Of a stretch of 64,000 nt of DNA, positions 36,907 through 50,300 are shown one piece after another (the stretch's first letter is position 1; each line of letters begins with the position of its first letter). This DNA comes from Luscinia megarhynchos. Its lineage: Eukaryota; Chordata; Aves; Passeriformes; Turdidae. Location: positions 32,299,942 to 32,363,941 of the forward strand of contig CM067592.1 in NCBI GenBank assembly GCA_034336665.1, written 5' to 3'. Below the pieces are notes generated by a model that worked only from the letters and a program-made list of their open reading frames with translations, was not told the DNA's origin and ran no database searches. Made by a program: the position numbers and the translations under genes.

Positions 36907-38047
36907 GGCACAACAGACCAGCTCATAAGCAAAGCCCCCATATTATGGCTGTAAAGCATGTTTACATCCAGACAAGGAAGCAGAAAAAACTGCACTTCAC
37001 TGTGGGTGGATATGCCTACCTGCTGCCCAAAACTTCTGTTGTCCTCCGATGCCCTACCAGGAGGTTCCGGAAATCAATGATCACTTGGGAGAAGGATGAC
37101 AAGAGGCTTGTCAGTTCAGCTCACATCACCATTGCGCCCTTCGGGTACATGAAAATCCATCATCTGAAGCCTTCAGACACTGGGACATACACCTGCACCG
37201 CAGGGCCAGCCCGGGAGCATTTCATAATTAAACTGATTGGAAGCAACAAGAAGATCATTGCTGGGCAGCCAGCTGGTACTAGGGAGCAAGAAGTCATGAG
37301 AAAGGCCGGCTTAAATGATGCCTTGCGAGCAGAGGATAAACATCTCAATGGCATTTTCTTCAATGGTAGCAAGGCTGAAAACCGAGGGCACCTTGCTAAC
37401 CCCAGCAGATGGTATGACAATATTATCTCAAGGCTGCTACAGCTCAGGGGCTGGCCAGGGGAAAATCTGGAGTCCTGGGAAGCCCAGGAGTCCATGGAGA
37501 GAAATGCTTCCTCAGAAGAGGACCAGAGCCGGGAGCATAGCCTGCCATTTACTATGGTCACAGAGCAGAAACGCCTGGATGATATCATAAGGAATTTGTC
37601 ACAACAGCCTGAGGAGCTTAGAGATATCTACACTGAGCATCTTGTTGTGCAGCTGGCCCAGGAGGTTTTCAAGAGCTCCTTGGAGCACCAGGAATTTGTT
37701 CTCAAAGCATCAAGGCGAAAAGTTGATTCAGCCTCAGTGGAGTACCCTTTCCACAGACGTGTTTCTGGATTTACCAGCTCCCTGAGGACATCATCTGCTG
37801 AAACATTCATTCCCACCTCTGTGGGTCTGGCAAATGGCTCTCACAGGCCTCATCAAAAGCCTGCCATCCTCCGAAAGATTTCAGCAGCACAACAGCTTTC
37901 TGCTTCAGAGGTCGTCACCCACCTGGGACAGACAGTGGTCCTAGCAAGTGGCACACTGAGTGTGCTGCTACACTGTGAAGCAGTGGGAAACCCAAAGCCC
38001 ACCATCAGCTGGGCTAAGAATGGAGAGGAAGTGAAATACAATGACAG
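36907..38047 (+). CDS. ADAMTSL1: ADAMTSL1 large exon: Ig1, long linker, first half of Ig2
   Basis: The exon is 1141 bases, entering in phase 1 and leaving in phase 2, between GTATTTCAG and GACAG|GTAAAG. After a basic lead-in (HVYIQTRKQKKLHF), Ig1 spans roughly residues 35-110 of the exon, with its Cys pair in VVLRCPTR and GTYTCTAG, Trp in ITWEKD, and SDTGTYTC as the tyrosine corner. About 200 residues of linker follow, without cysteines or a known fold, carrying sequons NGS, NAS, NLS and NGS and a conserved segment (PFTMVTEQKRLDDIIRNLSQ). Ig2 starts at KISAAQQLSASEVVTHLGQT, with its first Cys in VLLHCEAVG and Trp in ISWAKNG. Its second Cys is in the next exon. ADAMTSL3 has a similar layout, but the residues agree with ADAMTSL1. 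Confidence 0.95.
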
Positions 38048-41000
38048 GTAAAGCATGTTGTTTAGCTTTTAAGAAAACAATTGATATTTTCACTCATCAC
38101 TTTCTGTGTTTTACTTTCTGTCAGTCCCGTGGACAAAAAACATATTTTGCTGTAGTCTGATTTCGTAACAGAAAGAAGGGCAAGTGCATGTGAAATGGTA
38201 AATGGGGTAAAAAGAGCACTGTAACTCTTCAGCAAGGTCTGGATTGTGGGCAGACTGGTGTGGCAGACAGGAACCTTACTTCTGTTTGAGTAAGTGAAAA
38301 AGATGAGATTGTAAAGTGCTAAAGGACATAAGTGCCTAATACAGTCACCAGAGTCATCCAGAGACTGGGAGCCTTATTTTATTTTCCCATCTGAAGGCAG
38401 AGATTTTTGCTATAAAGATTGATATTGAGATATGAGAACTGGTCATTGGTTGTTACTATTATCCTTTGTTGGAGTTGAAATTGCATTTCTCCTAGCGCTC
38501 CAGGAGGGCCTGACAGATTGTGGTAAGAGAAGATGGAGGAGATGAGGATTCCACATAAAAATCCATGCATTAAACTGCTCCAGGATAAAACTCAAAGGGC
38601 ATTACAATCACCATTTACTGTGTATGTTCTCATGGAGGTTGCAAACTGTGGAACCACACTTCATGGCTGTTTGCAGCTTTGCTGTCATCTCAACGAACCA
38701 ATCACTTAGCATTTGTCTTTTCATGTGAATTGGTGAATCCTCATCTGTTTAAACTCCAGAATGCTGGTCCCAGGTGTAACCTGATGAGTTGACATAGCCA
38801 AATGCTTTTATCGGTATACCACAAAAATTATGCTTTTTTTCCTTCAGGTAGCCTTTACTTTCTGATCACTCCACATTATTAATTTGTGTGGAAGAACACA
38901 CAGAAAAAGGTTATTTTCAGTACAAGTTATATGCTTAACTGTGTTGATAACATACATTCTTCTCATGTGTATTCTTGGGATTTTATAGTTTGGTCCTGTT
39001 CTGTGAGAAATCAGTATATAAGAACAGGAAAAGACTGCAGTAGGCAGTAATAATGAGCAGTATAGTGCAAAAGGTGTCCAGGGATCTGCTAGCAACTCAT
39101 TCAGCACTGCCAGAAACTCATTGTGCACAAGATACTGACTTCAGCTAGGACATTTTAGCCATAAGGTCATGAGAAAAGATGGAGTCAAGATAAAAATTAA
39201 CTTCCAGTGTGGTGCCCTTGGATCATCCAGTAAAGTCTTGACTTAGGTAAAACTATTCAGTTATGAAATTATTTTATTAGCTCCTTCTTTAACTATTGAA
39301 TCAATGAAAAAATAATTGCTTTCTATAATGATCTGAGTTTTTAATGATCTGGTTCTTGCCTCTCTGTCTGAAGGCTAATGAGTATATTAAATTTAACACA
39401 AAAATAAAAAGGTAACTTTCGAAGGGATAGAGGTCACTGAGAACAAGAATGTACCTCTGGTGGAAATCACAGGTCATAATCACAACTTGGGCATACAGAA
39501 TCCCTTCATTTGAACATATTCCTGTGAAAATATCTGTAGGCTGCCCCCGAAACAAGTCTCACATATAAATTTTGTTCTAGTGGTTACATCCTATTAGAAT
39601 TTGGCCATTAATTTGGGGCTTTTCCCTGCTTGAAATGACTGTAACTTTGTGATATCCGTGAAAAGACAGGGACATTACATAAAGTTCACACATGAGGAAT
39701 GCTAGACACTACAGTCATGAGAAATTTGAAAGTTTATTTCACACCCTATAAGCTGTCACGTTATCACAACAAGTAGATTAATTTAGCTGAAATAAAAGGC
39801 ACATGATTCCTGAGATTTTAGTTCAGATTTTTTAGTATATAATATCACAATTCCTTTTCAATCTGTTTTTTTTTTCTATTCAGTTTGTCTGAAATAGCCT
39901 TAAATGTTGTGGGTTTTTTCTGAATTATCAATCAGTTGTGTGTGTGCTCAAAATTTGTATTGGAAAGTCTCAGGAAAGTATAATTTCTTTTCCAGTTAGT
40001 GGCATAAGTAATTGACAGCTCTTCATTAAATGTTGAGGCAGTTTCCACTTCATTAACTTCCTTCTGTACACATCATTTGTAGTTCCCTCAGGCTGGTGTG
40101 TGGGGGAAGAAATGACCATGCTCTGAGCTTCAGATGTAGCTCAACACCTACATCTTTGGAGTTAATGGAAGTTTAGAAAATGTGGTCTGTAAAAAAATTG
40201 TTTTGTGGATTTTTTTTTGCTGGGCTCTTTAAGAGCAGTATTCTGGTTTTGGCTCAGAATGCTCTTGCTGCCTGTCAGTCAGCTGTGTCAATGGAACCTG
40301 CAGTTTGAGCAGTCTTACAAGGCCACAGGTGTAAACTGCTTGTAAACTTTACTTGCTGTAAACTGCAAGGCCACAGATACAGACACGTGGTGGTGCCTGG
40401 TATGCTTGAACTGTCCTTCAGCTCTGCAGTTTGTTTTCTTTGTATTTTGCCAGCCATTGAATGGAGAAGAGGATTTTTCAGCCCACCTCTGTCTTAATAG
40501 GAGTAAGAAAATAAATAGAGGTGGGCTTTCCTGTACCAGTATCAAAGAATGACAATTCTGAGAATGGCCAGACAGTAATGCTGAAGTTCCTACTGAGATT
40601 TCAGACGTACTTAGTTGGTATTGCAATTCTTAGAGTACAGGCTGCTGGTTTTAGGTTGGGTGACAGCTACCTGTTTTGTATATGCAAACCACTGAGATTT
40701 TCACACGTTGTGGCCACGGATTTTGTCTGAGCCAGTGATGTCCAGCAATGATGGTTGATGTATGGCTCTATTCTCATTGCCCCATTCCATGAGCTGTTTC
40801 ATCCACCTGAAAGTATGACTCCTACTGCACAGCTATCCTTGCAAAAATTAATTGTCTTTAGCTTTAGTCTAGGTGCAGTCACAAAAAGAAAAAGCATAGG
40901 CCCCCAAAAAGTGCTGGTTTTCAGTTACTCAACAGAATGAAAACATATGACACAAATAGCTGCAACAGTTGAAATATCTGTGGTTCCAGTAAAAGATCCC

Positions 41001-43737
41001 CAACTTGTCCCAGCATATTCAGCCTGAGTGCATATTTAACAGAAGTGTCCATTCTCTCTCCTAAGGTTGAAGTGTCAAGCTTACACTATCATGGGTTCTG
41101 AATGCCATTTTCAGAGCCTACTAGTATGGCTCTGAACTAGTGTACCAAAGTTTTTAGACTGCTGTATATGTTGGAAAATATTTTATTTTAGAGAAAATTC
41201 AGATTAAGTTCCTTACAAATCAGTTTTACCAGTGAAAAATCTTTGACAAATTTATGCATTGTTTAGTAAGCCTTGCCAGTATGCTGCAATTTGTCACTGG
41301 GAGTCCACTGGTTCTTAATAATTCAAGTTCTCTAAAACAGAAATAAATTTTATAAAAAAATTTATAAATTTAAGCAGCATGTGAACAGTAAGTGGTATGG
41401 AGTTAGGTGTTTGAGGTGCTGTCTGATTTAATCATTGATATATGTCCTGCAAAATACGTTTCTGTCTTGGAGGCAGTGCAGTTGGAGCAACTGAGATGAG
41501 ACTGATTAAATATTAAGCTGTATTATTTTCAGTCCATAAATAAGATTCTGAAGACATACTGCTGACATAAAGAATTGCTACAGCTGTTTTGGTTTTTTTT
41601 CCACCGTGACAAGCAGCTCAGTACCTAACAAAAATAGCAATCTATGAGCAAATAGGGAATTCAGCCAAAATAATTATATACAAAGAGGAATAATAAAGGA
41701 TCTGCTTTCAAGAAAAGCAGCTATGCGAAATTTTGATGCACAAATAACAGAATTATTGAAAAGAAGAGGACATTTTGTTTGTTTCTGGACAAGGACATTA
41801 AAACTTGGGTTGAGAGGATAGGAGGATGGAGCAGTGCTGGAGTTTATTTCTTAAAAAGGCAAGTATCTACCTGGATTACTTCTATTTCTAAAAGCATTTG
41901 TGCTGGATGTTCAGGTGACTTAAGCTGACAGAGAAGAGATTTATGTCAGGAGAGGTGATTAACAACAAACAAATTATGCATCCTTGTGTTTTATAAGGTG
42001 TAATACTAGGCAAGATCTTTCCTCAGCCTGAAGATGTCAGAAACATTAATTAAAATTATTTTAGGGATCTTGTAAGCATTAGTTTATCTGTAGACTGGAA
42101 GATCTGCCTACATACTATATTTGCAGACATGCAGACAGAACACAAAGAATTTTTAAATGTTACAGGCTGTTGCAATTTGGGACAACTTCAGAAGATTTAA
42201 TTAATTCCATGTAATGGTTGAAGCATTCAGTGCTAAACTAAAAATTTATGTGTGAGATACTGATGCATGCTAACATTAGTTCTACAAGTAAAAAAATCTG
42301 TTAGTTACTGTCACTATTAGTAGTGGATATCTAGTCAGCCCTGCTTATGACTAAGAGGTAAAAAAAACATCCTTGACAGCAAAAGTGGGAAGGGAATTAT
42401 TTCAGCCATTGGTGATTTTTTGGCTGTGCAAGCACAGATGCAATTTTAAAAACATTATTGTTTGTTTTGCAAATGTGTATTTTTCTAAGCATTTGAAAAT
42501 TTGTTTAACAACAGGCAGCTTTTTTATTGATAATTACTATTTTTATTATTACTCACAAAAGGGTAAAAAATAATGTTAAGTCTGGAGTTTTTTTGCTATA
42601 ATAGATTTTGCTGGGTGGCCCTAATCTGGTTTGTTTTAGAGATCTACCACCCACAGTATTGTACAAAATTGCGTATCTGTGGCTTTTTGGTCCATGAGAC
42701 AACAGTTTTTACTGTGGGGATGGGAGTGTAAAGAAACTCATCAATTCCAGGATCTGCAAGCAGACTTTTATTGCATATGTTTTACAAGCATATCCCTCCC
42801 TCAGTTTCACCCTTGCCACTGTCAATCACAGCCTCAACTAAGAGTTTACAAGCAACAGCTGCTAAAAGTTGCTGATGAGAACAGTGTGATTCAATTTTTT
42901 CAAGAGTTTCGGCTAAAAAGAAAACTCAGAGAAAGGAGCAGTAACCATGAAACACAATGTTATAAAAATAAGGGTACAAAAGCATTGACACAAACCTGTG
43001 GACTGAATTCCTGCTGAAATAGGTGCATGTCAGGACCTTATGAGTTATACCACTGCAAAACCAGACAGTGAGAAGGAGTAGTTCATAAAAGCACTAAGAC
43101 CATATTAGTTCCATTTAACCATAGGCAGTACACTGAGTTCATGGTAGGCTCCTCTTACTGGCAGAGGAAAGAAACAGTGGGTTCAGGCCAAGGAGGAGCT
43201 GAGAACTCCTCTCTGTCTTCACTGACTATTAGGGAAGAATCAAGCCTGTTGAGTTCGCACAAGCTGCCCATCAATAAAAGAATCTGAACCTATTTCAGGC
43301 TTTAACACTTCACTTCTTTCTGCACAGCTTTGGCATGTTTCATGATTTTTCCCTTGCAATAATTTGGCTTTTTCTTACTGTTGCTGTTCCTGTGTTGCAG
43401 AACTGGAAGACAGGAATGCTTGGGAACTCACTCAGCATTATGCAGAAGTGGTACAGCAGAGGAGGAGGTTTCACTGGGCAGATGTCCTAATTACTCGAGA
43501 ATCTTTCTTTAATACACATACCAGCAGTAGAGGAACTAGGAATGAGACTAAAATTTAATTTAAGTAATCACAATTTACAGTTTCAATGTAACAATTTAAG
43601 TTTCTTTGTAGATTTTTGAATATAACCTACAGGCCTGATCTTTAAAAATATTATCTAAGCCTGAAAATTCCCAGTAAATATGTTCATGTTCACATGGACT
43701 AAGAGACTACTATGTCTGTCTTTCTGCTTTATGCCAG
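38048..43737 (+). other. ADAMTSL1: Intron, 5.7 kb
   Basis: Bounded by GTAAAG and TTATGCCAG. It is AT-rich with small local duplications (for instance CAAGGCCACAG twice near 40319-40375) and an AT-rich fold-back near 41341-41375. No transposon, RNA gene or extra exon was recognised. Open frames such as 42679-43017 look accidental. Confidence 0.72.
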
Positions 43738-43865
43738 GTTGCTCCTTCAGCCTGATGACTCCTTGCAGATTCTAGCACCTGTGGAAGCTGATGTGGGTTT
43801 CTATGCTTGCAATGCATCCAATGCCCTGGGATCTGACTCTGTGTCCATTGCTGTCACCCTAGCAG
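43738..43865 (+). CDS. ADAMTSL1: ADAMTSL1 exon: second half of Ig2
   Basis: It enters in phase 2 (split Arg codon AG|G) and leaves in phase 1, with donor GTAATA. It encodes LLLQPDDSLQILAPVEADVG followed by FYACNASNALG and SIAVTLAG. DVGFYAC is the tyrosine-corner motif and supplies the second Ig2 cysteine, pairing with the one in VLLHCEAVG of the previous exon. An NAS sequon follows that Cys directly. The residues are nearly the same as in human ADAMTSL1 as remembered. Confidence 0.94.
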
Positions 43866-46800
43866 GTAATAGCTTCGTCTCTGTGATTGCAGGATGGTCC
43901 ATGTTACTTGTGTGAACCTGGACAGAAGTTGTTTGTGGGGAAACAGGTGGCTACTAAAGCTGTGTAATATGCTTCAACAGAAGTACACTGGTGAGAATGC
44001 AGGGTGTGAGCTCTGCAAAAGCCTGAGGCATAGTCCAGCTTTCATAGATAGTTTGTGAAGTTTATGTGTCTCTGGAAGACATCCATACTTTTTCTCACTT
44101 GCATCTGACATGCTCTTAAAACAGTGCATATCCTGGTTATTTGCAGCCTGTAGGGGCAATGCAGTCCAAGCCTCCCAACTTCTGTGCTTCAGTTTAAACC
44201 TAACACTGACCTCTTCAAATACAACAGATGGATTGCAGGATTTACTCAGGCAAGCCAGAAAACTTTCAGAACTGAACAGCTATCTTTTACAAGATCAAAC
44301 ACTGTACCACATTCAATCACAAGTGTGGCTGACACTGTTTCAATTGTAGCAAAGGTCTCAAAAAATTAGATTCTGTGTTCCTATTTCTCTACTAACAAGT
44401 TCTAAAGCAGAATAAATATCCTGTGCTAATTCTAAAGATTCAGATAAAAACCAATGGCAAAGGGAGTTAAAAGTATGAATCCAGCTTCTTCCAGGTTTCC
44501 TAGCAGACATGTTCAGCAGGCTCACAACCACATCAGGACAAGCAGAAGGGTGGAGCAGCAAACATGAACGAGGAGCTGTTGAGAAAGATACAGGAACAGA
44601 ACAGTGACAGCTAATGACTGTTAACAGTGACAGGGCAGAGAGGTGTTACAGAAGGAGGATCCCATTTATCACCAAGGCAAAAGTAAACATGCTAGGAATA
44701 CTGGAAAACTCATTGGTTTTGCAGACTTACCCATTTCACTGCTTCAGCATGTGGAAACGCTTGGTGGCTTCCAATGCACAGGCAGCAAGCACCAGCTGCT
44801 ATTGTACCCATGTATGACTAGAGTAAGGATAGCTGTTTATAAGCTTTAATTTTTGAAAATATTTTTTACACCAAGCACAGAGAAAATTTCAGTTAAGAGA
44901 AACATGAGGAATATGTAAGAAGGCAACGTGGATAACAGTGAAGCTTAGATCAGTAAATTAACTAGAAAGAGGCTTTGTCTTCTCCTTTATCAGAACAGAT
45001 GAATCTTCCAGAGCAAAAAAGAAAGATCTGCATCAGAGCTACAAATTCAGCAGGCAAAACTGAAGAGATTGATCCATTTTACAATACTACTATCAGAAAT
45101 GCCTTGGCTGGACCCCAGGCAGCAGGGTAACAGTGCTGCTGTTAGGGTAGTGTCATATTTTAGGAGAAGCAACTCCACACTAAACCTCTTATGTTGCACC
45201 AGCATTAAGCTGAGCATGGGAATAAAAAATCCTCACTCAGAACTGCTATTCTGTCCACATTGTTCAGTGAGTGTAAAAGCCATAGTCTCTGTACAGCATG
45301 CTGTGAAAGCAATTTTGTATGACACTATAAAAAATAAAGCGTTAGGTATACATGTGGCACAAGAAGATTTTTAGATTTTTGATTATAATTAATTATCAAA
45401 GCTATAATTTAAACCATTAGGTGAATCAACATTCATGCTTCCCAGACTCAAGTAGAACTCCTCTTAGGAGCTGGTATACTTTTGCATCTTACATCCAAGG
45501 CAAAGAGCTGAACAGCCTATAAAATGAGGCCATAAATATCAAAGTGAAATACTGAGCAGTTTTTGGAACAAAGTAACAGTCTTTTTGGCATAATGGAAGT
45601 ATTTTCCCCAAAAAACCTGGAAAGCTGAGATCATCTTTAGAGGAATCAAGAGTGGGGCTGAAAGCGTATTTCATTGAAGAATTTCTGATTCATTTAACAC
45701 ATGCATGGAAAAAAAAAAGACAGAGGAATATGCTTCTTTTTGTTTTCTCAATGGTTTCCTACTCATTTATGGTTTGAACAGCTAAAAGATTTTTAATCTT
45801 GTGGTGAGGTTATGGAAACCAATCAGGAAAATAAAAGGCTGATGGATAGCTGAAGAATTTTTCTTTTCTTTATACTTTGCCAGAAAGTATCAAAACTTTT
45901 GGAGGCATTTCAACAATAAAATGTAGTATTTTACTTAGCTATTCTTGGGCATTAAAATCACCAAAATAAAATAATGTAAAGTGCAAAAAAAGACCAAAAA
46001 ACCAATCAGATATGACAGGAGTATCAGATGAATAGTATCTTTTAAAAGCCCTGAAAATACAGTTATATGGAGCAATTTATATTCAAGACTGAATTAAATG
46101 TGCAGAACTCTCCATGAGCTCAATGAAATCAAATCCTTTTTCTCATATCCATCTTTTCTTCAGCTCCAAATTAATATACAAATAAAGCCAGTGATAGGTA
46201 TTTAGGCATTATTAGCCTAAAACTGCAGCTTTTGGAGGCATACGATGATATCTGGACTTATTTATTTAAAATGGGGGGGAAAAAGGTGTTTAAAGATTTT
46301 TGGAAAATTATGTGTTTGAAAATGCAACACTAAGTCAAAACCACCCAAGTTCCATGTCATTTAAAGCAATTGTGTTATGTTCTGCTACTTCTGCAATATC
46401 CTGACTACAAAGAACTTTCTCTGAGGCAGGGCAGCACCTTAATTCAGCTCTTGTCAGCTCTGCTGCCTTAGTCCTCTCTCTCAAAACTAATCTTGGGTAC
46501 CTCTAACCTGCTTTGTAGCCCTACAAAAGGATTTGCAGAAGGCTTCTTGAGCCATTGATGGTGGATAACTTTGAAAGTAATCTCTCAAAGACACAACAGC
46601 AGTGAAACGACTTGCTGCCACCAATGTTGAAAGCACACTTTATTGTGGGCAAAGCAGTAGGTCTATTAGAGATAAACCCCTTCCCATCGGATAACCAGTT
46701 ACATTTTATCTAAAAGGTGTAGTAACCGTGAATTGCATTAACACAGTTTATATCCCTCATCTTCTTGTGCTGGCCATTATTAGAAAACTTTGTGGTTACG

Positions 46801-47259
46801 ATGTGGTGTTACCCCCATAGGTTAAGGAAACCATGATCAATGTGTAGAAACAGCTTGCATGTTGTTCTGAACTTCCTCCTCTGTGCCTGCAGCCATCACT
46901 CAGGCTCCTGTGTTTGGTCTTTACCAAAGAGTGGTAGTGCAGTGGCCGTGCCAGCCAAACATCTTGCTGCAGCTCCAGTTGTGCTGGTGTTTATTGACTC
47001 AGCTGCTTCTCCTGTATGTGCATATGGCTTTAGTGCTATTCTTCCCCTGCTTCAAGTGTGATTTTTCTTTTGTCAAGGCAGCTTTACCCATGGAATTTGG
47101 TGGCACTGAAATATTATAAAAAGCGGGTGGCCTCACACCTCATTTTGCCTTATCCGCCTGTCTGGTGTGTGTACTTTCACAAAGAGTGTTCCAGCCCATC
47201 TATCCCACTGTGAGTCCAATGTGCTTGGTATGATAAAATGTGGTGCTTCTTTTATGCAG
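43866..47259 (+). other. ADAMTSL1: Intron, 3.4 kb
   Basis: Bounded by GTAATA and TTTATGCAG. Short A-runs occur, but I recognise no transposon, RNA gene or additional exon. Confidence 0.72.
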
Positions 47260-47388
47260 GAAAGCCACTGATAAAGGCATCAAGAGCTACTGTGATCAAC
47301 ACTGAATCGCCCGCTGTCACTGTTGATATTGGAAGCATGCTGAAAACAATCCAGAAAGCAAATGTTAGCATTAACTGCCAGGTAGCAG
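47260..47388 (+). CDS. ADAMTSL1: ADAMTSL1 exon: first half of Ig3
   Basis: It is 129 bases in phase 1 at both ends (G|GA at entry, G|GT at exit). It encodes GKPLIKASRATVINTESPAV, then TVDIGSMLKT and ANVSINCQVAG. The first Ig3 cysteine is in INCQVAG and an NVS sequon lies just before it. The donor is GTAAAA. A competing GT seven bases upstream inside CAG|GTAGCAG would shift the frame, and the match to the next exon (VPEAKVTWF) shows that the downstream site is used. Confidence 0.93.
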
Positions 47389-50300
47389 GTAAAAAATTAT
47401 TATCTCCTGTGTGGGTGCCTTTGGCTACAAATTTCTGTGGGATTTTCTGTTAAATTGGTATCTCCAGTTGAAGCTGAGTGAAATTGTAAGGTTTTCCTAG
47501 GACTCTGGCAAACTTCATTGCTTCCATTAATTCTTATCACAGAATTTGTCCTTCTTCTATCCATATCAAACAAGGCAAGTATAGTGGCTTAAGAAAATTG
47601 GGCTCAAAAAAAAAAATGTTGAGTCAATGTGACAGACCTCATCATAAGACCTGCACACAGTATGGTGTGGATGTAACAAAACTGATACACATGGGGATGT
47701 TGGGGATGTTTGGTAACAATAGACAAGCATGGACTGAATAATTTCATTACTGGTGGGGGTTTTAAAAGTCACTCCAGCTAGTTTTGTCTTTTCCTGCCAA
47801 ACTTATTTTACATTAAAGGAATGTTAGTGCTCTTTTTTTCTGTTTTTTCCTTCTTTTTTTTTTTTCATCTTGGAAGTGCAGGAGTTCAGAGAAATTCTAC
47901 TGAAACAGGCTTTTCCCTAAAACTTATCCAGCTGGAGACTGAATATACACAAGTCTTACAGTGTTAGCCTCCTCCAAATGGTAGCCAAATAGGCTGATCT
48001 TGTCTGTGTGTGGCAGCCCTGTTCCTGTTGGTGGGAATGATGTTGTTATCAGGAGGAGGAGGTGGGAAATCTCTGAAGACCTGGGCCATATCATGGATTC
48101 ATTACACTTCTGTGTGTAGTATGCCACTCCCTTGTAACCAGTCTGATGTCCAGTGACTTTCATGGAAGAAGATTAAAGTAATACTTGTTTTTTTCCTCAG
48201 GCCTTACCATGCTCACAGCATGGACACTGTGTGAGAGAGACTAAATATTACATTAACACGAATTATTTTGGATTTCTCTGTCAGAGTTCTCTTAGCTACC
48301 CAGACACGTAACCCACAGATTCAGACTGTTACTGCTGATCTAAGAAGTGTAGCCACTTCTCTTCAGTATAAAAGCACCAAGTAAACAACAGGATGTGACT
48401 AAACAAAGTTGCCACAGTACTTATAATATCAGAAAACTACAGGAGGGAAGCACAAAGTGGTCAGAGGCGCAGATTCAAAGTCTTTTCTGGAAGGAAAATA
48501 ATCTCTAGCAATTTTGTGAAACTCACAACATCCAAAATGGAAAATATTAGCAGTGTCTTCTCATCTAGGACAAGGCTTTTTGCTATCTAGTATCTGTATA
48601 TTGGAATCTTCTGTGACACAGAAGAAATTTTCTTAAATCCTAATTTTTTCCACAGTTGGAAAAAAAAAAACCTCCTGATACTACCTCCAGAGAAAATGTT
48701 AACTATGTTAACACCAGAGATTAATGGTCTTGAAATTATCATAAAATCATAAACCACAAGCTGGGATGTTACAAAGGGAATAAGAGAGTGAGTATGTATG
48801 AGGGCAGATATGTTTTTTGGGCACTAGAATCCCAATTTCATAAAAATAGTGCTAATAATTCAACAGCAATTATGAAAAAAACTACCTTGAGAAATGATCC
48901 AAGAGCAGCAATTTCTATCAGCTGCCCCACCTACATGTGGAAAATGAACCATCTTATAAAACCTGTAACATAGTATGAGAATAAATGCAACTTTCTTCTT
49001 ATGTAAACACAACCTTTTTTTTATCCTCAATTTATGATCATCCAGCCTTTTACATATTTTTTATCATCCTTAGAAAAATCGGTTCTAAGGATAAGAGTCA
49101 CATGCACTATTTCTGCAGTCAGAAAATGTGTTGTATCCTAGTGACTTCTTCGGAGTAGATGAGTTTTACATTTGTACAGTTTGCCAAGGCTCCCCAGAAA
49201 ACATTAACAATGAAATGGCTACTAAAAAATAGCAAATTAGCATGTAACAGTTAATGCAATAACAGCTGGCAATAAAAAATAGGTTAGAATGTGAGAACAA
49301 AGTTAAAACAATTAGAAAGCAAACTAGCATATCCAGAAATTATGTGGAGACTTGTCTGGATGAAAACAGTTCTTCTTGTAAAGATATAGTTTTTTCCTTC
49401 TAGTGCTTTCTCTCTAATCATGTCAGGATGTCCTGAACCAGCACAACTAAGGAGAGTTGTTCTAGGTCAGAGTTCAGTGTAATAATCCCATTAGTATAAG
49501 CTGTGTTTCTATCACTATGCTGTACAGTCATTTGTGTATGGGATCTGGATATCTCAGCTCATGTAAGGACACATCTTTACTTAGAATCAGCAAGACAGCA
49601 GAACAGATACTTACAAGAGAAATATTAAAGATCATTTATGATATTTTCCAGAGGTGCATTTTCTGTCAAGGGGCCAGAAATATATACTTGCTGCTGACAG
49701 ATGTTGATACACCTGGAGAAGGTTTCTTAAAAATAAGAGGTAGTTGAAGAGTATGCCACCAAGGCCTAGGGAGCAATTTTATATTGCTTTTCAACTTCTT
49801 AAGACAGGCATAAGCACTGTCAAAGTCTGTCTTCTGAGTTGAGTTCCACAGATACTAACTAAAAGACAAGGGAAAATAGAATCATTCTGGATGCATTAGA
49901 GTTTAATTGGCACCTGATGTGATTTATGTCAGGATGAAACTCTATTTCAGTTTTACTTTGAAGACAGTGTTGTGGTTTTGATCAAGATTGAAACCCAACA
50001 TTATTTTGCTTGACATAACTTCACTGATTTATCTATAGAGGTGAAGGAATATGTTTTTTAACTATTTTTAGGTGATTGTAGTCAATTCCAGACTTCTCCA
50101 AAACTAAACCTAGGGGAACTCCCACCCAAAAATCGCTCAGGAGTCTTGCAGATGCCTGTGACTTCCAGCTGGAGGATTTGCTCCAAGCTTCAGAAAGCCA
50201 GAAGCATTTTTGGTGTAGGTAACTTGACCACTGTGCACCACTTCACTTTAAGATAGGATGTGAGAGCAATTTGGATCACATCAGTATCAATAGGGAGCTT

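Noticed and set aside
42679..43017. 112-codon open frame on the plus strand within an intron
   Set aside because: Composition and residues look random, no family is recognised, and it is flanked by exons of a gene whose frame skips it.
46600..46760. Minus-strand AATAAA-like signal in a repeat-like block
   Set aside because: A single polyadenylation-like word without LTR ends or gene structure is not enough.
47382..47388. Upstream donor GTAGCA inside the exon at 47260-47388
   Set aside because: Using it would shift the frame and lose the GVPEA junction that matches the family.
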